Shown here in pieces: positions 49,631 to 58,250 of a stretch of DNA of 64,000 nucleotides (its first letter is position 1; every line of letters begins with the position of its first letter). The DNA lies in assembly GCA_021813745.1 (NCBI GenBank), contig JAKAJO010000098.1:19537-83536 (forward strand), in the 5' to 3' direction. Position numbers and translations under genes: made by a program. The DNA is from Acidobacteriota bacterium (GTDB taxonomy: Bacteria > Acidobacteriota > Terriglobia > Terriglobales > Acidobacteriaceae). The notes below the pieces were generated by a model. The model saw only the letters and a list, made by a program, of their open reading frames with translations. It did not search any database and had not been told where the DNA came from.

Positions 49631-50071
49631 TCAATAAGGTATTTCCTCCTGCGTGATCTCTGGCTCCTCGCTGAACTCGGGTTGAGCAAAGCCTTGACCG
49701 CTGACGTAGTGCTCCACATCATCGCCGTCGCCATCGGGCGGGGGCGACAAGAGGCTGACCTCGGTGACGACGATCTCCGAGCGATAGCGGCGCTGGCCGG
49801 TCTGCCGATCGTCCCAGGAGCGGGTCCGCAGCGTGCCTTCGATATACAACCGTGAGCCCTTGCGGACATAATCGCGCAGGATCTCGGCTGTCCGCTTGAA
49901 GCCGACCAGGTTGTGCCATTCGGTGTGCTCCTGCCAGTCGCCGTGGATGTCCCGGTAGCGTTCGCTGGTGGCGAGCGACAGATTGACGACCGTGCCCGTG
50001 CGCAGGATGTGGACCGTCGGGTCCTTGCCGACCCGGCCCAGAAGAATGACCTTGTTGACGCACTTGCCCAT
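49631..50071 (-). CDS. ssb: Single-stranded DNA-binding protein
   Basis: A 146-residue SSB. VNKVILLGRVGKDPTVHILR begins the OB fold, and ATSERYRDIHGDWQEHTEWH, GFKRTAEILRDYVRKGSRLY with IEGTLRTRSWDD continue the canonical SSB pattern. The acidic tail ends in TQEEIPY, a variant of the DDDIPF tip that recruits partner proteins. I choose ATG 50071 (AGGAG eight bases upstream) over 50089, which overlaps the preceding stop. As an element-encoded copy it would coat single strands during transfer and replication and may cooperate with the Rad52-like protein. Confidence 0.93.
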   Translation of the reverse strand: MGKCVNKVILLGRVGKDPTVHILRTGTVVNLSLATSERYRDIHGDWQEHTEWHNLVGFKRTAEILRDYVRKGSRLYIEGTLRTRSWDDRQTGQRRYRSEIVVTEVSLLSPPPDGDGDDVEHYVSGQGFAQPEFSEEPEITQEEIPY

Positions 50072-50085
50072 TCGCTTCTCTCCTC

Positions 50086-50334
50086 TCATTGATCGATGGC
50101 ATAGACAGAATCGAACGCCTGCCGCTGGTCGATCTCGACGTAGTTGCTATCGACATAGCGGTAGAACTTGCCGGTTACCGCATCGATATTCAGATAGCGT
50201 CGCGTCAGGCGGTGCTTGTAGAGCACGATGTCTCCAGCCTTGCCCATGAACATGAAGTCTTCGCAGAACTCGGGCGGCATGGCGCTTTCAAGAGGCCGCC
50301 AGTCCGGCTTGCCCACCTCGATGGCGCACTTCAT
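50086..50334 (-). CDS. Hypothetical small protein before ssb
   Basis: An 82-residue protein with MPPEFCEDFMFMGKAGDIVL and YKHRLTRRYLNIDAVTGKFY, a beta-rich pattern. It overlaps the upstream gene end by four bases and its stop overlaps a possible ssb start, so it lies in the primase-ssb operon. No family was recognised. Confidence 0.65.
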   Translation of the reverse strand: MKCAIEVGKPDWRPLESAMPPEFCEDFMFMGKAGDIVLYKHRLTRRYLNIDAVTGKFYRYVDSNYVEIDQRQAFDSVYAIDQ

Positions 50335-50984
50335 AGCTCACCGCCTTTGTTCGAGAGAGGCGCCACGGCGATGTGCGTGTGTTTGCATCCCAGGCACGAG
50401 ACTGCGCCGGTGATCTTTCGAATCGCTGTATCAAAGTGCTCCGGCAGGCTGAGTGCTTCGCCAGCAGCGGTGTAGAAGACCGGCGCAACCACGCCGCGCA
50501 GGGACTTGTTGTCCACGTTCCAGAGTTCAACGGCGAGTGTTCCCTGGTGGCCGCGAAAGACGGGCGCCGTCGCAATGGCAGGGCGCGCGCGGCCCTCGTC
50601 AGTCTTCAGCCAAAGCCGCGTGATGCACAGTTCGTAGGTGTGGCCGATGCGCAGCGTCTCGATCCGCACCAACTCCGGGGCGATGACGATAGCGTGGCGG
50701 CCGTTGTCTGAGATCGAATCGATCTGTTGCAGCCACGGCGCCGGGTTTCCGTCAGCATCGAGAAAGGCGCAGTACCGGCCCATGTCGGCGACCGCGCCGC
50801 CGGACTCGACGCCGCGCAGCACATACCGCCGCGCCAGATACTGGTGCTCGATGGAGACGCTCGGCTGGCAATAGATGCCGCGCTTCTCCATGGCGCGGAG
50901 CGCCTGTTGTGGAAGCGACAGGCCGTATCGCGCATAGCGGTTGGTGTTGTTTGCGACGATCTTTGCTGGGTGCGTCATCGGCAT
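50331..50984 (-). CDS. Hypothetical protein of the primase-ssb operon
   Basis: A 217-residue protein starting at ATG 50984 (GAGGAGCC immediately before) or ATG 50978. ARYGLSLPQQALRAMEKRGI is helical, and the rest is mostly beta strands (YELCITRLWLKTDEGRARPA, TLAVELWNVDNKSLRGVVAP). AVSCLGCKHTHIAV contributes a Cys-x2-Cys-x-His-x-His group near the end that could bind zinc. The start codon lies eight bases after the primase stop. Function is unknown, and operon position suggests a DNA-metabolism role. Confidence 0.72.
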   Translation of the reverse strand: MPMTHPAKIVANNTNRYARYGLSLPQQALRAMEKRGIYCQPSVSIEHQYLARRYVLRGVESGGAVADMGRYCAFLDADGNPAPWLQQIDSISDNGRHAIVIAPELVRIETLRIGHTYELCITRLWLKTDEGRARPAIATAPVFRGHQGTLAVELWNVDNKSLRGVVAPVFYTAAGEALSLPEHFDTAIRKITGAVSCLGCKHTHIAVAPLSNKGGEL

Positions 50985-50991
50985 CGGCTCC

Positions 50992-51957
50992 TCAGACCGC
51001 GACCTTGCGGCGGATCGGCTGGCCCAGCGCCGCACGAATCTCTTCTTTCGTGCAGCCGGCCCAGCACTTGTAGAGGCGGGGGTTCCTGATCTGAATGGCG
51101 AGGTTGTCGCCAGTTCGGTCATGTCCGGCCTGAGCGCATGATGGGCAGCGCGCCCACCAGTTGCGGCTGTCCTTGCGCGTAGCGCGCACGTAGTCGAGAA
51201 TGCGGAACTCGGTGTGAGGAGTTGACGAAGCCGGCGGTATATATGGAGTGGCTACGACCGGCCGGTAGGCTTCCGGCAGTGTCATACCGCCGATGTTAGT
51301 TTTCAGTTCGACCTCTGTGAGTTTCTTCAGGCCGTCAAGGTAGTCAAGTTGCGCCTCCGGCGTGAGGGCGGACTCGTAGAACCAGTATCGCTGGTTCGTT
51401 TTGCGATGAACTCCGAGCGGCGCGCGGATGGCGTTACCGTATTCGCCGTCCTCAATCCGGTCCTGGCGCGGGAAGACTTCGATGCCGTCCTTGAGGCCGC
51501 CGCCCTTGACAGGCACGCCGAGCCGCAGCGCGAGGTTGTAAATATAGATGCGGCACTCGGCGGCGAGAAGGGGCGTCTCGGCGAAGATCCAAAGATGGCC
51601 GCCGCGGCGCGATTGTTCGAGCGCGGCATCGACACCATCCTGCTTCAGTTCCCACTGCAATTGGAATAGCGCCTCGACCGCACCGTCGAAGTCGGCATCA
51701 ATGGCGACCCACTTCGAGCGTTGCGTCTCCGGGTTAATGGCATAGAGGTTGATGGTGATGTCGCCGTTCAGGTGCATGCGCACCACGTCGGCGTCCAGTG
51801 ACTTCGGCTTCTTGGTCTGCCAGTCCCGTGCCAGGTAGTACGGAACCGAGCCGTTGGGCAGCGGACGGGCAGCCTGCATCCCATAGGCGCGCCGGTTGAC
51901 GAAAAGTTGAATGAACCGGTCGGCCGTCTCGCGGCTTACACAGAAGGTCGTATACAT
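50992..51957 (-). CDS. Archaeo-eukaryotic-type primase with C-terminal zinc ribbon (TOTE-like)
   Basis: A 321-residue primase-like enzyme starting at ATG 51957 with GGAG eight bases upstream. The catalytic AEP domain has SKWVAIDADFDGAVEALFQL (D-x-D metal pair), AALEQSRRGGHLWIFAETPL (the S-x-H signature region) and a third acid in KDGIEVFPRQD. It matches the AEP domain named after TOTE conflict systems. A C-terminal zinc ribbon CPSCAQAGHDRTGDNLAIQI ... LYKCWAGC resembles DnaG/CHC zinc domains for template binding. It is the probable replication primase of the element. No helicase domain is fused. Confidence 0.88.
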   Translation of the reverse strand: MYTTFCVSRETADRFIQLFVNRRAYGMQAARPLPNGSVPYYLARDWQTKKPKSLDADVVRMHLNGDITINLYAINPETQRSKWVAIDADFDGAVEALFQLQWELKQDGVDAALEQSRRGGHLWIFAETPLLAAECRIYIYNLALRLGVPVKGGGLKDGIEVFPRQDRIEDGEYGNAIRAPLGVHRKTNQRYWFYESALTPEAQLDYLDGLKKLTEVELKTNIGGMTLPEAYRPVVATPYIPPASSTPHTEFRILDYVRATRKDSRNWWARCPSCAQAGHDRTGDNLAIQIRNPRLYKCWAGCTKEEIRAALGQPIRRKVAV

Positions 51958-52113
51958 GAGGTCCACTCCTTCCTGAAGTTCTGTGTTTGTACCCCGGTTC
52001 CAGAACTCGGTCAAATCGGCGGCGTGCCGCTTGGAAGGCTGTTTGCGAGTGAGAAAAATGAAGGCCCGGAAGAAGACGCCGGGCCATCGAAGCAGCAACG
52101 AGATTGGGGGCCT

Positions 52114-52278
52114 TCAGAATTGGTGGGCGAAGCGCAGCCGGCCGTGCTTGATGTCGGGCGCGGGTTTGCGGTTGGCGACGAAGCCGTTGGGTTCGGTGCG
52201 AAGGCCGGGAAAGGCGGCAGCCTCGGCCATGGCGTAACGAGTCGCGAGAGAGCGGATGCGGCCAGCGGATAGGCGCAT
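52114..52278 (-). CDS. Small protein upstream of the primase
   Basis: A 54-residue protein with a strong AGGAGG ribosome binding site six bases before ATG 52278. It reads MRLSAGRIRSLATRYAMAEA and NGFVANRKPAPDIKHGRLRF, basic throughout. There is no similarity to a known family by eye, and its good start signal is the main support. Confidence 0.5.
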   Translation of the reverse strand: MRLSAGRIRSLATRYAMAEAAAFPGLRTEPNGFVANRKPAPDIKHGRLRFAHQF

Positions 52279-52348
52279 GGGATTCCTCCTGGTTGAAAGT
52301 GGGATTTGGAATGGGTGGGACCGGTGGAACAGGGTGAGACGATCAGGC

Positions 52349-52702
52349 CTAGGCCAACTGCATCTGGGAAAGCAGCAGGCCCGGCTGCTCAACGTAGCTA
52401 AACAGCTTGTACTCGGAGAAGACCCGGTCGAACAGGTCGGAGGTGAACCGGTCTTCGCAGCCCTCGAAGGAGAGCATGTACCAATCGTCGCGCAGTCTGT
52501 CGAAGACATAGATTGCGCCGGATGCGTTGTCGCCGGGAACCATTTGCAGGAGCATGACGCCCTTGCGGGTCTGAATCCAGCGGGTGGCGACCGCCTCGCC
52601 GAGTTCAAGGAAGGCTTGGACGGTCTCAAGGATGGTGTTGGCGGCGCGGTCGCGCCAGTTAAAAAGCTTGTAGGCGGACATCTTTCCCAGGCTGCGGTGC
52701 AT
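52349..52702 (-). CDS. Hypothetical protein
   Basis: A 117-residue protein with AGGAGAGTTAACC before ATG 52702. NTILETVQAFLELGEAVATR is helical and GVMLLQMVPGDNASGAIYVF, LRDDWYMLSFEGCEDRFTSD are strand-rich. The pattern suggests a small alpha+beta domain. Co-directional with the primase operon and probably part of the element backbone. No family was recognised. Confidence 0.68.
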   Translation of the reverse strand: MHRSLGKMSAYKLFNWRDRAANTILETVQAFLELGEAVATRWIQTRKGVMLLQMVPGDNASGAIYVFDRLRDDWYMLSFEGCEDRFTSDLFDRVFSEYKLFSYVEQPGLLLSQMQLA

Positions 52703-52747
52703 GGTTAACTCTCCTCTCTTTGAGAATTGGTTGGGTGGGGTTGGGGG

Positions 52748-53005
52748 TCAGCGCGGCCGGACAGCCAGCGCCAGATACCAGGTTCGTGCCAGTGAAGCGA
52801 ACAGGGACAGGAAGAGCAGGACGATCCCGGGAAGCCAGATTGTGTGATCTGCGGAGACGCGATGGAGCGTTCCGCCAAAGGTGACAACGGCCCAGGAATC
52901 GAGCACGGTGAGCAGGATGCTGATTGCCACACGCGCCGTGTTGCGTGGGATCAACGCAGGTTCGGCGACAGCGGGCGGCGGGGCGATCGACAGGGTTTCG
53001 GGCAT
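52748..53005 (-). CDS. Small membrane protein
   Basis: An 85-residue protein with two predicted transmembrane helices: ARVAISILLTVLDSWAVVTF and IWLPGIVLLFLSLFASLA. The N-terminus is Pro/Ala-rich and probably cytoplasmic. AGGATCACT precedes ATG 53005. It heads the operon that leads to the primase. It could be an entry-exclusion or transfer accessory protein, but nothing in the sequence proves it. Confidence 0.68.
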   Translation of the reverse strand: MPETLSIAPPPAVAEPALIPRNTARVAISILLTVLDSWAVVTFGGTLHRVSADHTIWLPGIVLLFLSLFASLARTWYLALAVRPR

Positions 53006-53448
53006 AGTGATCCTTTCCGAAGGGCATGCCTTCGATGGTTGGGATGGGTTGTCGGTGGGCTTCTAGGATCTGCGGAGAGCTGAATCTATGCGTGGGTGAC
53101 GACTACAGGCAGGACAACGTTGGCCTTCAGCGCAGTTCAGACGCGGCTTTCAGCGTTGCCGATAAATGGAAGGAATCCCTGGCCGGCCATCTGCACACAT
53201 GCGCTTTGGTGGTCCATCTTCATCCTTCTTCCAACCACTCATCCCAACCATCATCAAAACAACCAACAAACAAGGGGATAGTCAGAATGCATCTGCCTGA
53301 GCAGGCGCGGGTTGTGACCCTGTGGATCAGTTCAATAGGAAGACGAACGGAAGACAATCGGAATGCAATCGGTATTCAATGCCGAATCATTAGCAACTGA
53401 CTCACCAAAGACGGCCAGACGGCAGCCACCTTCAGAAGACAGGCCCTC
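53006..53448. other. Intergenic region between membrane-protein and relaxation-like genes
   Basis: About 440 bases without a convincing gene. A 28-codon minus-strand frame starting at about 53222 has a fair ribosome binding site but no support. GT/AC-rich tracts (GGTTGGGATGG-like, and CAACCATCATCAAAACAACC) occur at 53030-53060 and 53235-53270. The region must carry the promoter for the operon running toward the primase. Confidence 0.4.
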
Positions 53449-54219
53449 TTATCCAAAAAGAAACTCGCGGAAGGTGACGACGTCGTTGGCCGATGTGTTG
53501 GAGAGGACGTTGGTCGAAAGCAGGCTGGAACGAAATGCCCGGCTCAAAGCGAGGCCGATTCGTTTGTTGACCGAGCGCAATTCGACGGCGAGAAGGTAGA
53601 GGATGGACGGGTCCGGTGTCAGAAAGAGGATGGTGTCGACGCCATTTGCAGCGTCGAGAACCTTGCGCAAATCGCCGTAGCGGGCCGTGCCTTTGGCCGT
53701 TCGCTCGAACTCGATTGCGAAACTTTTGACCCGATTGCCGTCGGAAACCTCGACCAAAGCGTCGAAATCTTTCGTGCATTCGCCACCATAAACGAGGTTT
53801 TGCGCGAGGACTTCAAGCTCCCACTGCCACGATATGAGCACGTGGGCTTGGGTCAGCGCCGCGCAGATTGCGGCCAACTCGACCGAATGGAGCACCTGCG
53901 ACCTGCGCACAATCTCCCTGGTAGTTGCCGGCAAAGAGAGCAGCGCATGGCCGCGCAGTTCGAGCAATTCGAGTCCCGGACGGGTAATTGCAAAGACCGG
54001 TTCCGAGAGCAAACGGCCGCAATCGATGCGCTCGATGAGGCTGTTCCGCTCCAGCCTGTCGACCCGCCAGAGCACGGAACGCCGGCATTTCTCCGTTCCA
54101 TTGTTGAGCAAGAGCGTGCAGATCTGATCGCAAGTGATCGCCCGAGCGTTGCGAATCGCGAGCAGCATCGGAACGTCCCGCTCGTCCGAGAGTGCGATAA
54201 AGCCGCGCCGGTATCTCAT
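53449..54219 (-). CDS. Replication-relaxation-family-like protein
   Basis: A 256-residue protein. The N-terminal 90 residues form a winged helix (AITCDQICTLLLNNGTEKCR, LWRVDRLERNSLIERIDCGR). The C-terminal part (ECTKDFDALVEVSDGNRVKS, FAIEFERTAKGTARYGDLRK, VDTILFLTPD) follows the D...E-x-E-...-K pattern of a restriction-like fold found in plasmid replication-relaxation and mobilization proteins. It starts at ATG 54219 overlapping the upstream stop. It may nick or bind the origin for transfer, since no classical MOB relaxase is visible. The assignment is by pattern only. Confidence 0.6.
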   Translation of the reverse strand: MRYRRGFIALSDERDVPMLLAIRNARAITCDQICTLLLNNGTEKCRRSVLWRVDRLERNSLIERIDCGRLLSEPVFAITRPGLELLELRGHALLSLPATTREIVRRSQVLHSVELAAICAALTQAHVLISWQWELEVLAQNLVYGGECTKDFDALVEVSDGNRVKSFAIEFERTAKGTARYGDLRKVLDAANGVDTILFLTPDPSILYLLAVELRSVNKRIGLALSRAFRSSLLSTNVLSNTSANDVVTFREFLFG

Positions 54220-54752
54220 GCGATGCGCTCCGAAGCGCCGATTTCAAGCTCGATCCGGCGGCCATCCGTGGACAGAATCCAGCGTCCAATTTCCGTTTCG
54301 ATCCAGTCCGTAGCGCCAATCAGCACCATGGCTTCGTAGCGAGCGCCGCGCACACTGACCGAAATAGGCTGGACTCCGTCCGATCTCCATGCGCTGTTCG
54401 CGAACAAAATGCGCCCATGCGTGCGCTCATTGAGCGTGACCAGAAAGCGCTCGGGAGCATCGCCGCTGACGGGAAGACGAAAAAGAAGGTGCATCCGGCC
54501 ACCGAAGAAGTTTGGTTCTGAGCACTCAAATGTCCTTCCGACAGACCGCAGCGGACGCTCTGGATCGAAGTTGCTCGTCAGATTGAAGCGGAGTTGTCCA
54601 GGGAATGCCCAGCACATGCGCAGCCTGCGCCCGTACATGAGGCCGGCCGAGTTGAACCAGGCTGCGTTGCGCCGGAAACAGAAAGGATCGTTCAGGTCGC
54701 GGGAGTGCGCGGCCCACCAATTGGTTCCCAGGCCGATTATGCGGACGCGCAC
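54216..54752 (-). CDS. Hypothetical protein in the transfer region
   Basis: A 178-residue protein, starting with GTG 54752, overlapping the previous gene by 16 bases. It is rich in beta strands and aromatic residues (LRMCWAFPGQLRFNLTSNFD, FFGGRMHLLFRLPVSGDAPE, GRILFANSAWRSDG). No signal peptide or membrane segment is evident. No family was recognised. Position suggests a role linked to the replication-relaxation-like protein. Confidence 0.65.
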   Translation of the reverse strand: MRVRIIGLGTNWWAAHSRDLNDPFCFRRNAAWFNSAGLMYGRRLRMCWAFPGQLRFNLTSNFDPERPLRSVGRTFECSEPNFFGGRMHLLFRLPVSGDAPERFLVTLNERTHGRILFANSAWRSDGVQPISVSVRGARYEAMVLIGATDWIETEIGRWILSTDGRRIELEIGASERIA

Positions 54753-55435
54753 GGCTTCATGGCCTCAATCAGACCCTGCACTACGGCGCGTGCCTGGAGA
54801 TTCCGTTGCGGTCCGCGCAACCAGTTGAGGAACCAGATTCGCTCGAACAGTAGTGGCGGCAGCGGGAGATTGTTGTCGCGATAGTGCGTGAGCAACTGCC
54901 CCAACTGCCCAATTAACACCGCATATTCTCCATCACGTTTTGCGCTCTTGGACAAATCTCGGCTATGAAATGTGGCGATGAACTCCTCCCAGGGACGCCG
55001 CTCTGCGGAATCAGCGGAACCTATATAGTGACGCCAAAATCTAAAGCAAGGACTCGTTCGCCCGAGGTGATCGAGCAGTGTGTCGATCTTGTCACGCGGA
55101 TCACTTTGATTGTCGGAGTGGTCGACACTGACCCCGGATGATTTACATTCCGACATCAGTTGCATGGTTGCCGTTGCGAGCAGCAAGTCATTGAACGCTT
55201 CGATGGCCTCGGTTCGCTCCGGTTCGTTGAGCCTCGCGATGCGGTCGAGTTCCATCTTGACTTCAACCGGAGGTTTCATGCCGCGCAGCCTGTAGAAGCA
55301 CAAAAAGAGTTGTGTGCGCTCGAACGTCAGCACATAATTGACATCCTCATCTGGCACGAATGCGCGAACATATTCGCGCCACTCCGCTGGATCGGCAAAA
55401 TCTCTGGACGATTTAATCTTCAACTTGTTTGTCAT
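54737..55435 (-). CDS. Hypothetical helical protein in the transfer region
   Basis: A 232-residue protein taken to start at ATG 55435. ATG 55447 is also possible and would overlap the upstream stop. The chain is helical: FERTQLFLCFYRLRGMKPPV, EVKMELDRIARLNEPERTEA, AFNDLLLATATMQLMSE, then LFERIWFLNWLRGPQRNLQA near the end. It has no membrane segment. Not recognised as any secretion subunit. It lies directly downstream of the membrane-anchored coiled-coil protein. Confidence 0.65.
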   Translation of the reverse strand: MTNKLKIKSSRDFADPAEWREYVRAFVPDEDVNYVLTFERTQLFLCFYRLRGMKPPVEVKMELDRIARLNEPERTEAIEAFNDLLLATATMQLMSECKSSGVSVDHSDNQSDPRDKIDTLLDHLGRTSPCFRFWRHYIGSADSAERRPWEEFIATFHSRDLSKSAKRDGEYAVLIGQLGQLLTHYRDNNLPLPPLLFERIWFLNWLRGPQRNLQARAVVQGLIEAMKPCASA

Positions 55436-55439
55436 CGCT

Positions 55440-56219
55440 CTACCCATTGGCTCCTTTGAGGGTCCGATTGCGCTTCCGTTCCTCATCCAACTGCGTGTTC
55501 ACCTGGTTCAGCCGCTCCCGCAAATTGCGCTCGCTGTTCCGCGTAGCCTCCAGGCTGTTCTTTAGAAGCTGCACCTGCTGTTGCACGCTCATTACGCGAT
55601 TCCCGGCAAGTGTGGGATCCGCCGGACTCGTATTGTGTACATCAGACGAAATTTCAGCAGTATCTTCGTTGCTCACGCTGGCCCTCCTTGCAAGGGCCTG
55701 GACCGTGCCTTTGAGATCCGCCGTCTCTGCCTCAGCCGCCTGATTGGGCTGCTGCTTCGCCATCAGAGCACGCTCGACTTCGGCGTTGTGCAGTTCCACA
55801 AGCTGGTTGAATTGCTCGGTGCGGCGCACAATCTCGATTCGGTCGCTGACGCGGCCGTTCCAGAGTTCCGCGATGATGGTGGCGGCAACGATCTCCTTCT
55901 TTGCCGCAGAGCGCCACTCGAAGTAGATGATTCCGGCGGCGCAAACGAGCAGGCCCAGCGTCAACAGGTTCGACCAGAAGTAGAGATCGTCGATGGTATA
56001 GCCGACAAGTTCGGTCCGTCCTTCTGCCATCGCCGCGCCATAGTCGGTATTTGTTGGGTTGATCTTGCCCAGGGCATAGTCGATAAATCCCTGCCTCTGG
56101 CGCGCGGTTTGCGCGGCTTTTTGCAGCTGCACGGTCTGCGTCTGGGCGACCAGGGCTGGCGCAATCGCGCTAAATAGCAAAACGATTACAGACAATTGAG
56201 TGGCGAAAAGGCGTCGCAT
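55440..56219 (-). CDS. Membrane-anchored coiled-coil protein of the secretion cluster
   Basis: A 259-residue protein starting at ATG 56219, six bases after a perfect GGAGG. It has an N-terminal signal-like segment (ATQLSVIVLLFSAIAPALVA), a short periplasmic part, one transmembrane helix (LLTLGLLVCAAGIIYFEW, about residues 86-103), and a cytoplasmic tail with two helical coiled-coil stretches (EQFNQLVELHNAEVERALMA, QQQVQLLKNSLEATRNSERN). It is encoded directly after VirD4. It may tether the coupling ATPase or a pilus component. No named family was recognised. Confidence 0.7.
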   Translation of the reverse strand: MRRLFATQLSVIVLLFSAIAPALVAQTQTVQLQKAAQTARQRQGFIDYALGKINPTNTDYGAAMAEGRTELVGYTIDDLYFWSNLLTLGLLVCAAGIIYFEWRSAAKKEIVAATIIAELWNGRVSDRIEIVRRTEQFNQLVELHNAEVERALMAKQQPNQAAEAETADLKGTVQALARRASVSNEDTAEISSDVHNTSPADPTLAGNRVMSVQQQVQLLKNSLEATRNSERNLRERLNQVNTQLDEERKRNRTLKGANG

Positions 56220-56221
56220 CC

Positions 56222-58015
56222 TCAACCTCCGTAGGGCGCATCGAGCGAGATTCCGGCGATCCGTCTACGCCGCTGGCGGCGATTCTGAGCGTCTTTGAAA
56301 CGGAGATTGACGCCGACGCCGGGATCCAACAAGCTGTGCATCTTGGGATAGAGATATTGGTCGATCCCGTCCACGTGGTAGCTGGGCGCGCGGCGGACGT
56401 GGAGATGAGAGTGGAGAGTTCCCTCGCGCGGGTCTGTCATCAGAATCTCAAGCTGCCCAACGGGAAGGTTCTTGATGTGATCCTCTCTGGCTCTGGTTTC
56501 TTTCGCCTCGCTCTCGCTCCCCATTCCGGTTTCGGTGTACTTCGGTGTGAAGATGCCGGTCCGGCGGACAGACAGACTACGCCGCTTCGTCGCAATCTTC
56601 GCCGACGCTTTCAGGAACCACTGCGCCGTATTCTCCTCGGAAACGTTCATGATCATCTTGGTTCCGGGCGCCGAGGAGACCTCATCGGCGAAAGCCTGGC
56701 TGACACGTTGCAACTGCGGCAGGCTCTGAAAGGAGAACAGGAACGACACGCGCGCGCCGCGGGCCGTCTGCAAAACCTGCGTAAATCCCGGATAGGCAAA
56801 GGGCGCAAACTCGTCCAGGATCACCGAAAGCATCGGCTCATCCTTGGCTTTTGCGGCGGTTGCCTGCGAATACCGCTTGCCGACCATCAGTTGAATGTTC
56901 TGGAGAAGTATCTTCCCCAGGGCCTCGACAGCGCGCTGATTCCGATTCGAATTCAGCGAGACGAACAGAATCAGATCGTTTTCGAACACATCGTCGAGCG
57001 TCAGAAGATCCTGGTAGGCGCCGGTTACAACCGACAACTCGTCTTCAAGAAAGCTCAGCAACTCGTTCAAGAGTCCCTGGATCTTCTCCACGCGTTCGCG
57101 GTCCTGAAGGGACCGCAAGAGCATTTTGACCGACATCTCGAAGTTCAGCCGCTTCTGCATGGAGAGACCGGTGAGCGTCGTGATGCGCGCTTTGGCCGCC
57201 TTGATCTGCTCCTGGAGCACATCCTCGTCGAGCGCCATGACCAGAACGTCGTAGACGTTAAAGATCCGGCCGGTGTACTGCAGAACGCGGACAAGATCGG
57301 AAAGGTACGCCTCCTGGTGGCCTTTGAAGAAGTCCTCACGCAGGCCGAAGGAGCGGAAGATGAAGTTCACGTGCTCCTGGTAGGCGTCGTCGAGCGAGTA
57401 GAAGGGGTTGTAGCGGCAGGATTCCGCGGGATGTGTCGGGTCGAGAATCCGCAGATCCTGCAAGCGTCCGGCTGTGGCAATGTGCGGCAGAAGGTGGTCC
57501 AGAAACTCGCGTTCCCCCTTGCCGTCAAAGATGATCATCGGCATCTTGCGCCCGCCAAAGCGGCGCGTAAGGTCCTGCGCGATGATGTTTTCGAGAAAGG
57601 TGGATTTGCCGGCGCCGGTGCCTCCGACGATCACGCCGTGCTTGATCCGCACGGCATCAGGCCATAGCCAGGGCTCTTTGTGGACGTTATAGCCGAGCAG
57701 GGTCGCTGCCTCTTCGCGCGCATTGCTCAGAATTCGGGATTCCTTTAAGCCCGGGATTGCAACAGGCGGATGCGGCCAGTTCTCCTCGCGCTTCTGGCTT
57801 CTACCGGCGAAGTGCGCGACGACAAGGCCGCCGCCGAAGAACACGATGGCGCAATCGAGGAAGAATTCGACGCATTGATCGTTGTGTAGTTGAAGGCGGG
57901 AGACGGCAACATACCAGAAGAATCCGAACACGGCGCAGCCCAGCAGCACGATGACGCCGGCGAGATCCTCCGGTCCTGTGCGCCTGTAACCGGGCTGATC
58001 ATAGTAGGGAATCAT
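56222..58015 (-). CDS. virD4: VirD4/TraD-like type IV coupling ATPase
   Basis: A 597-residue coupling protein that brings DNA or protein substrates to the type IV secretion channel. Two N-terminal transmembrane helices (VIVLLGCAVFGFFWYVAVS and VEFFLDCAIVFFGGGLVVAH) precede the motor. Walker A is GVIVGGTGAGKSTFLENIIA (about residues 128-147), MPMIIFDGKGEREFLD the following strand, and MLSVILDEFAPFAYPG the Walker B. RGARVSFLFSFQSLPQL matches the conserved TraD/VirD4 motif. All catalytic residues are intact. The gene overlaps the small membrane protein upstream by four bases. Confidence 0.92.
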   Translation of the reverse strand: MIPYYDQPGYRRTGPEDLAGVIVLLGCAVFGFFWYVAVSRLQLHNDQCVEFFLDCAIVFFGGGLVVAHFAGRSQKREENWPHPPVAIPGLKESRILSNAREEAATLLGYNVHKEPWLWPDAVRIKHGVIVGGTGAGKSTFLENIIAQDLTRRFGGRKMPMIIFDGKGEREFLDHLLPHIATAGRLQDLRILDPTHPAESCRYNPFYSLDDAYQEHVNFIFRSFGLREDFFKGHQEAYLSDLVRVLQYTGRIFNVYDVLVMALDEDVLQEQIKAAKARITTLTGLSMQKRLNFEMSVKMLLRSLQDRERVEKIQGLLNELLSFLEDELSVVTGAYQDLLTLDDVFENDLILFVSLNSNRNQRAVEALGKILLQNIQLMVGKRYSQATAAKAKDEPMLSVILDEFAPFAYPGFTQVLQTARGARVSFLFSFQSLPQLQRVSQAFADEVSSAPGTKMIMNVSEENTAQWFLKASAKIATKRRSLSVRRTGIFTPKYTETGMGSESEAKETRAREDHIKNLPVGQLEILMTDPREGTLHSHLHVRRAPSYHVDGIDQYLYPKMHSLLDPGVGVNLRFKDAQNRRQRRRRIAGISLDAPYGG

Positions 58016-58248
58016 CGGCTCTGCCCCAGCGAGAAGTAGAGGAAAATGACGAGCAATGCGAAGACAATAACGCCAACCAGAATCACCAGAGAGCTTGGCT
58101 TCCAGCGCCCACGCGCATCGACGGGCTTCAGATCGTCGGCCAGCGCCGCGCGCAATGCCAACTCTGGATTCGTCTCCACGTCCTCGGAGTGCAGCTGTCG
58201 GAGCGCCTGACGCACTTCTTTCGGCGTGATGTAACCTGCGGCGTCCAT
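58012..58248 (-). CDS. Small single-pass membrane protein
   Basis: A 78-residue protein: a charged N-terminal cytoplasmic part (ITPKEVRQALRQLHSEDVET) and one C-terminal transmembrane helix (LVILVGVIVFALLVIFLYFS). It lies between VirB9-like and VirD4 genes with overlaps or two-base gaps, so it belongs to the transfer operon. It could be an accessory subunit of the secretion channel. No family was recognised. Confidence 0.7.
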   Translation of the reverse strand: MDAAGYITPKEVRQALRQLHSEDVETNPELALRAALADDLKPVDARGRWKPSSLVILVGVIVFALLVIFLYFSLGQSR

Positions 58249-58250
58249 GG

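Noticed and set aside
56336..57667. 443-codon plus-strand frame
   Set aside because: It is opposite the VirD4-like ATPase and has no independent support.
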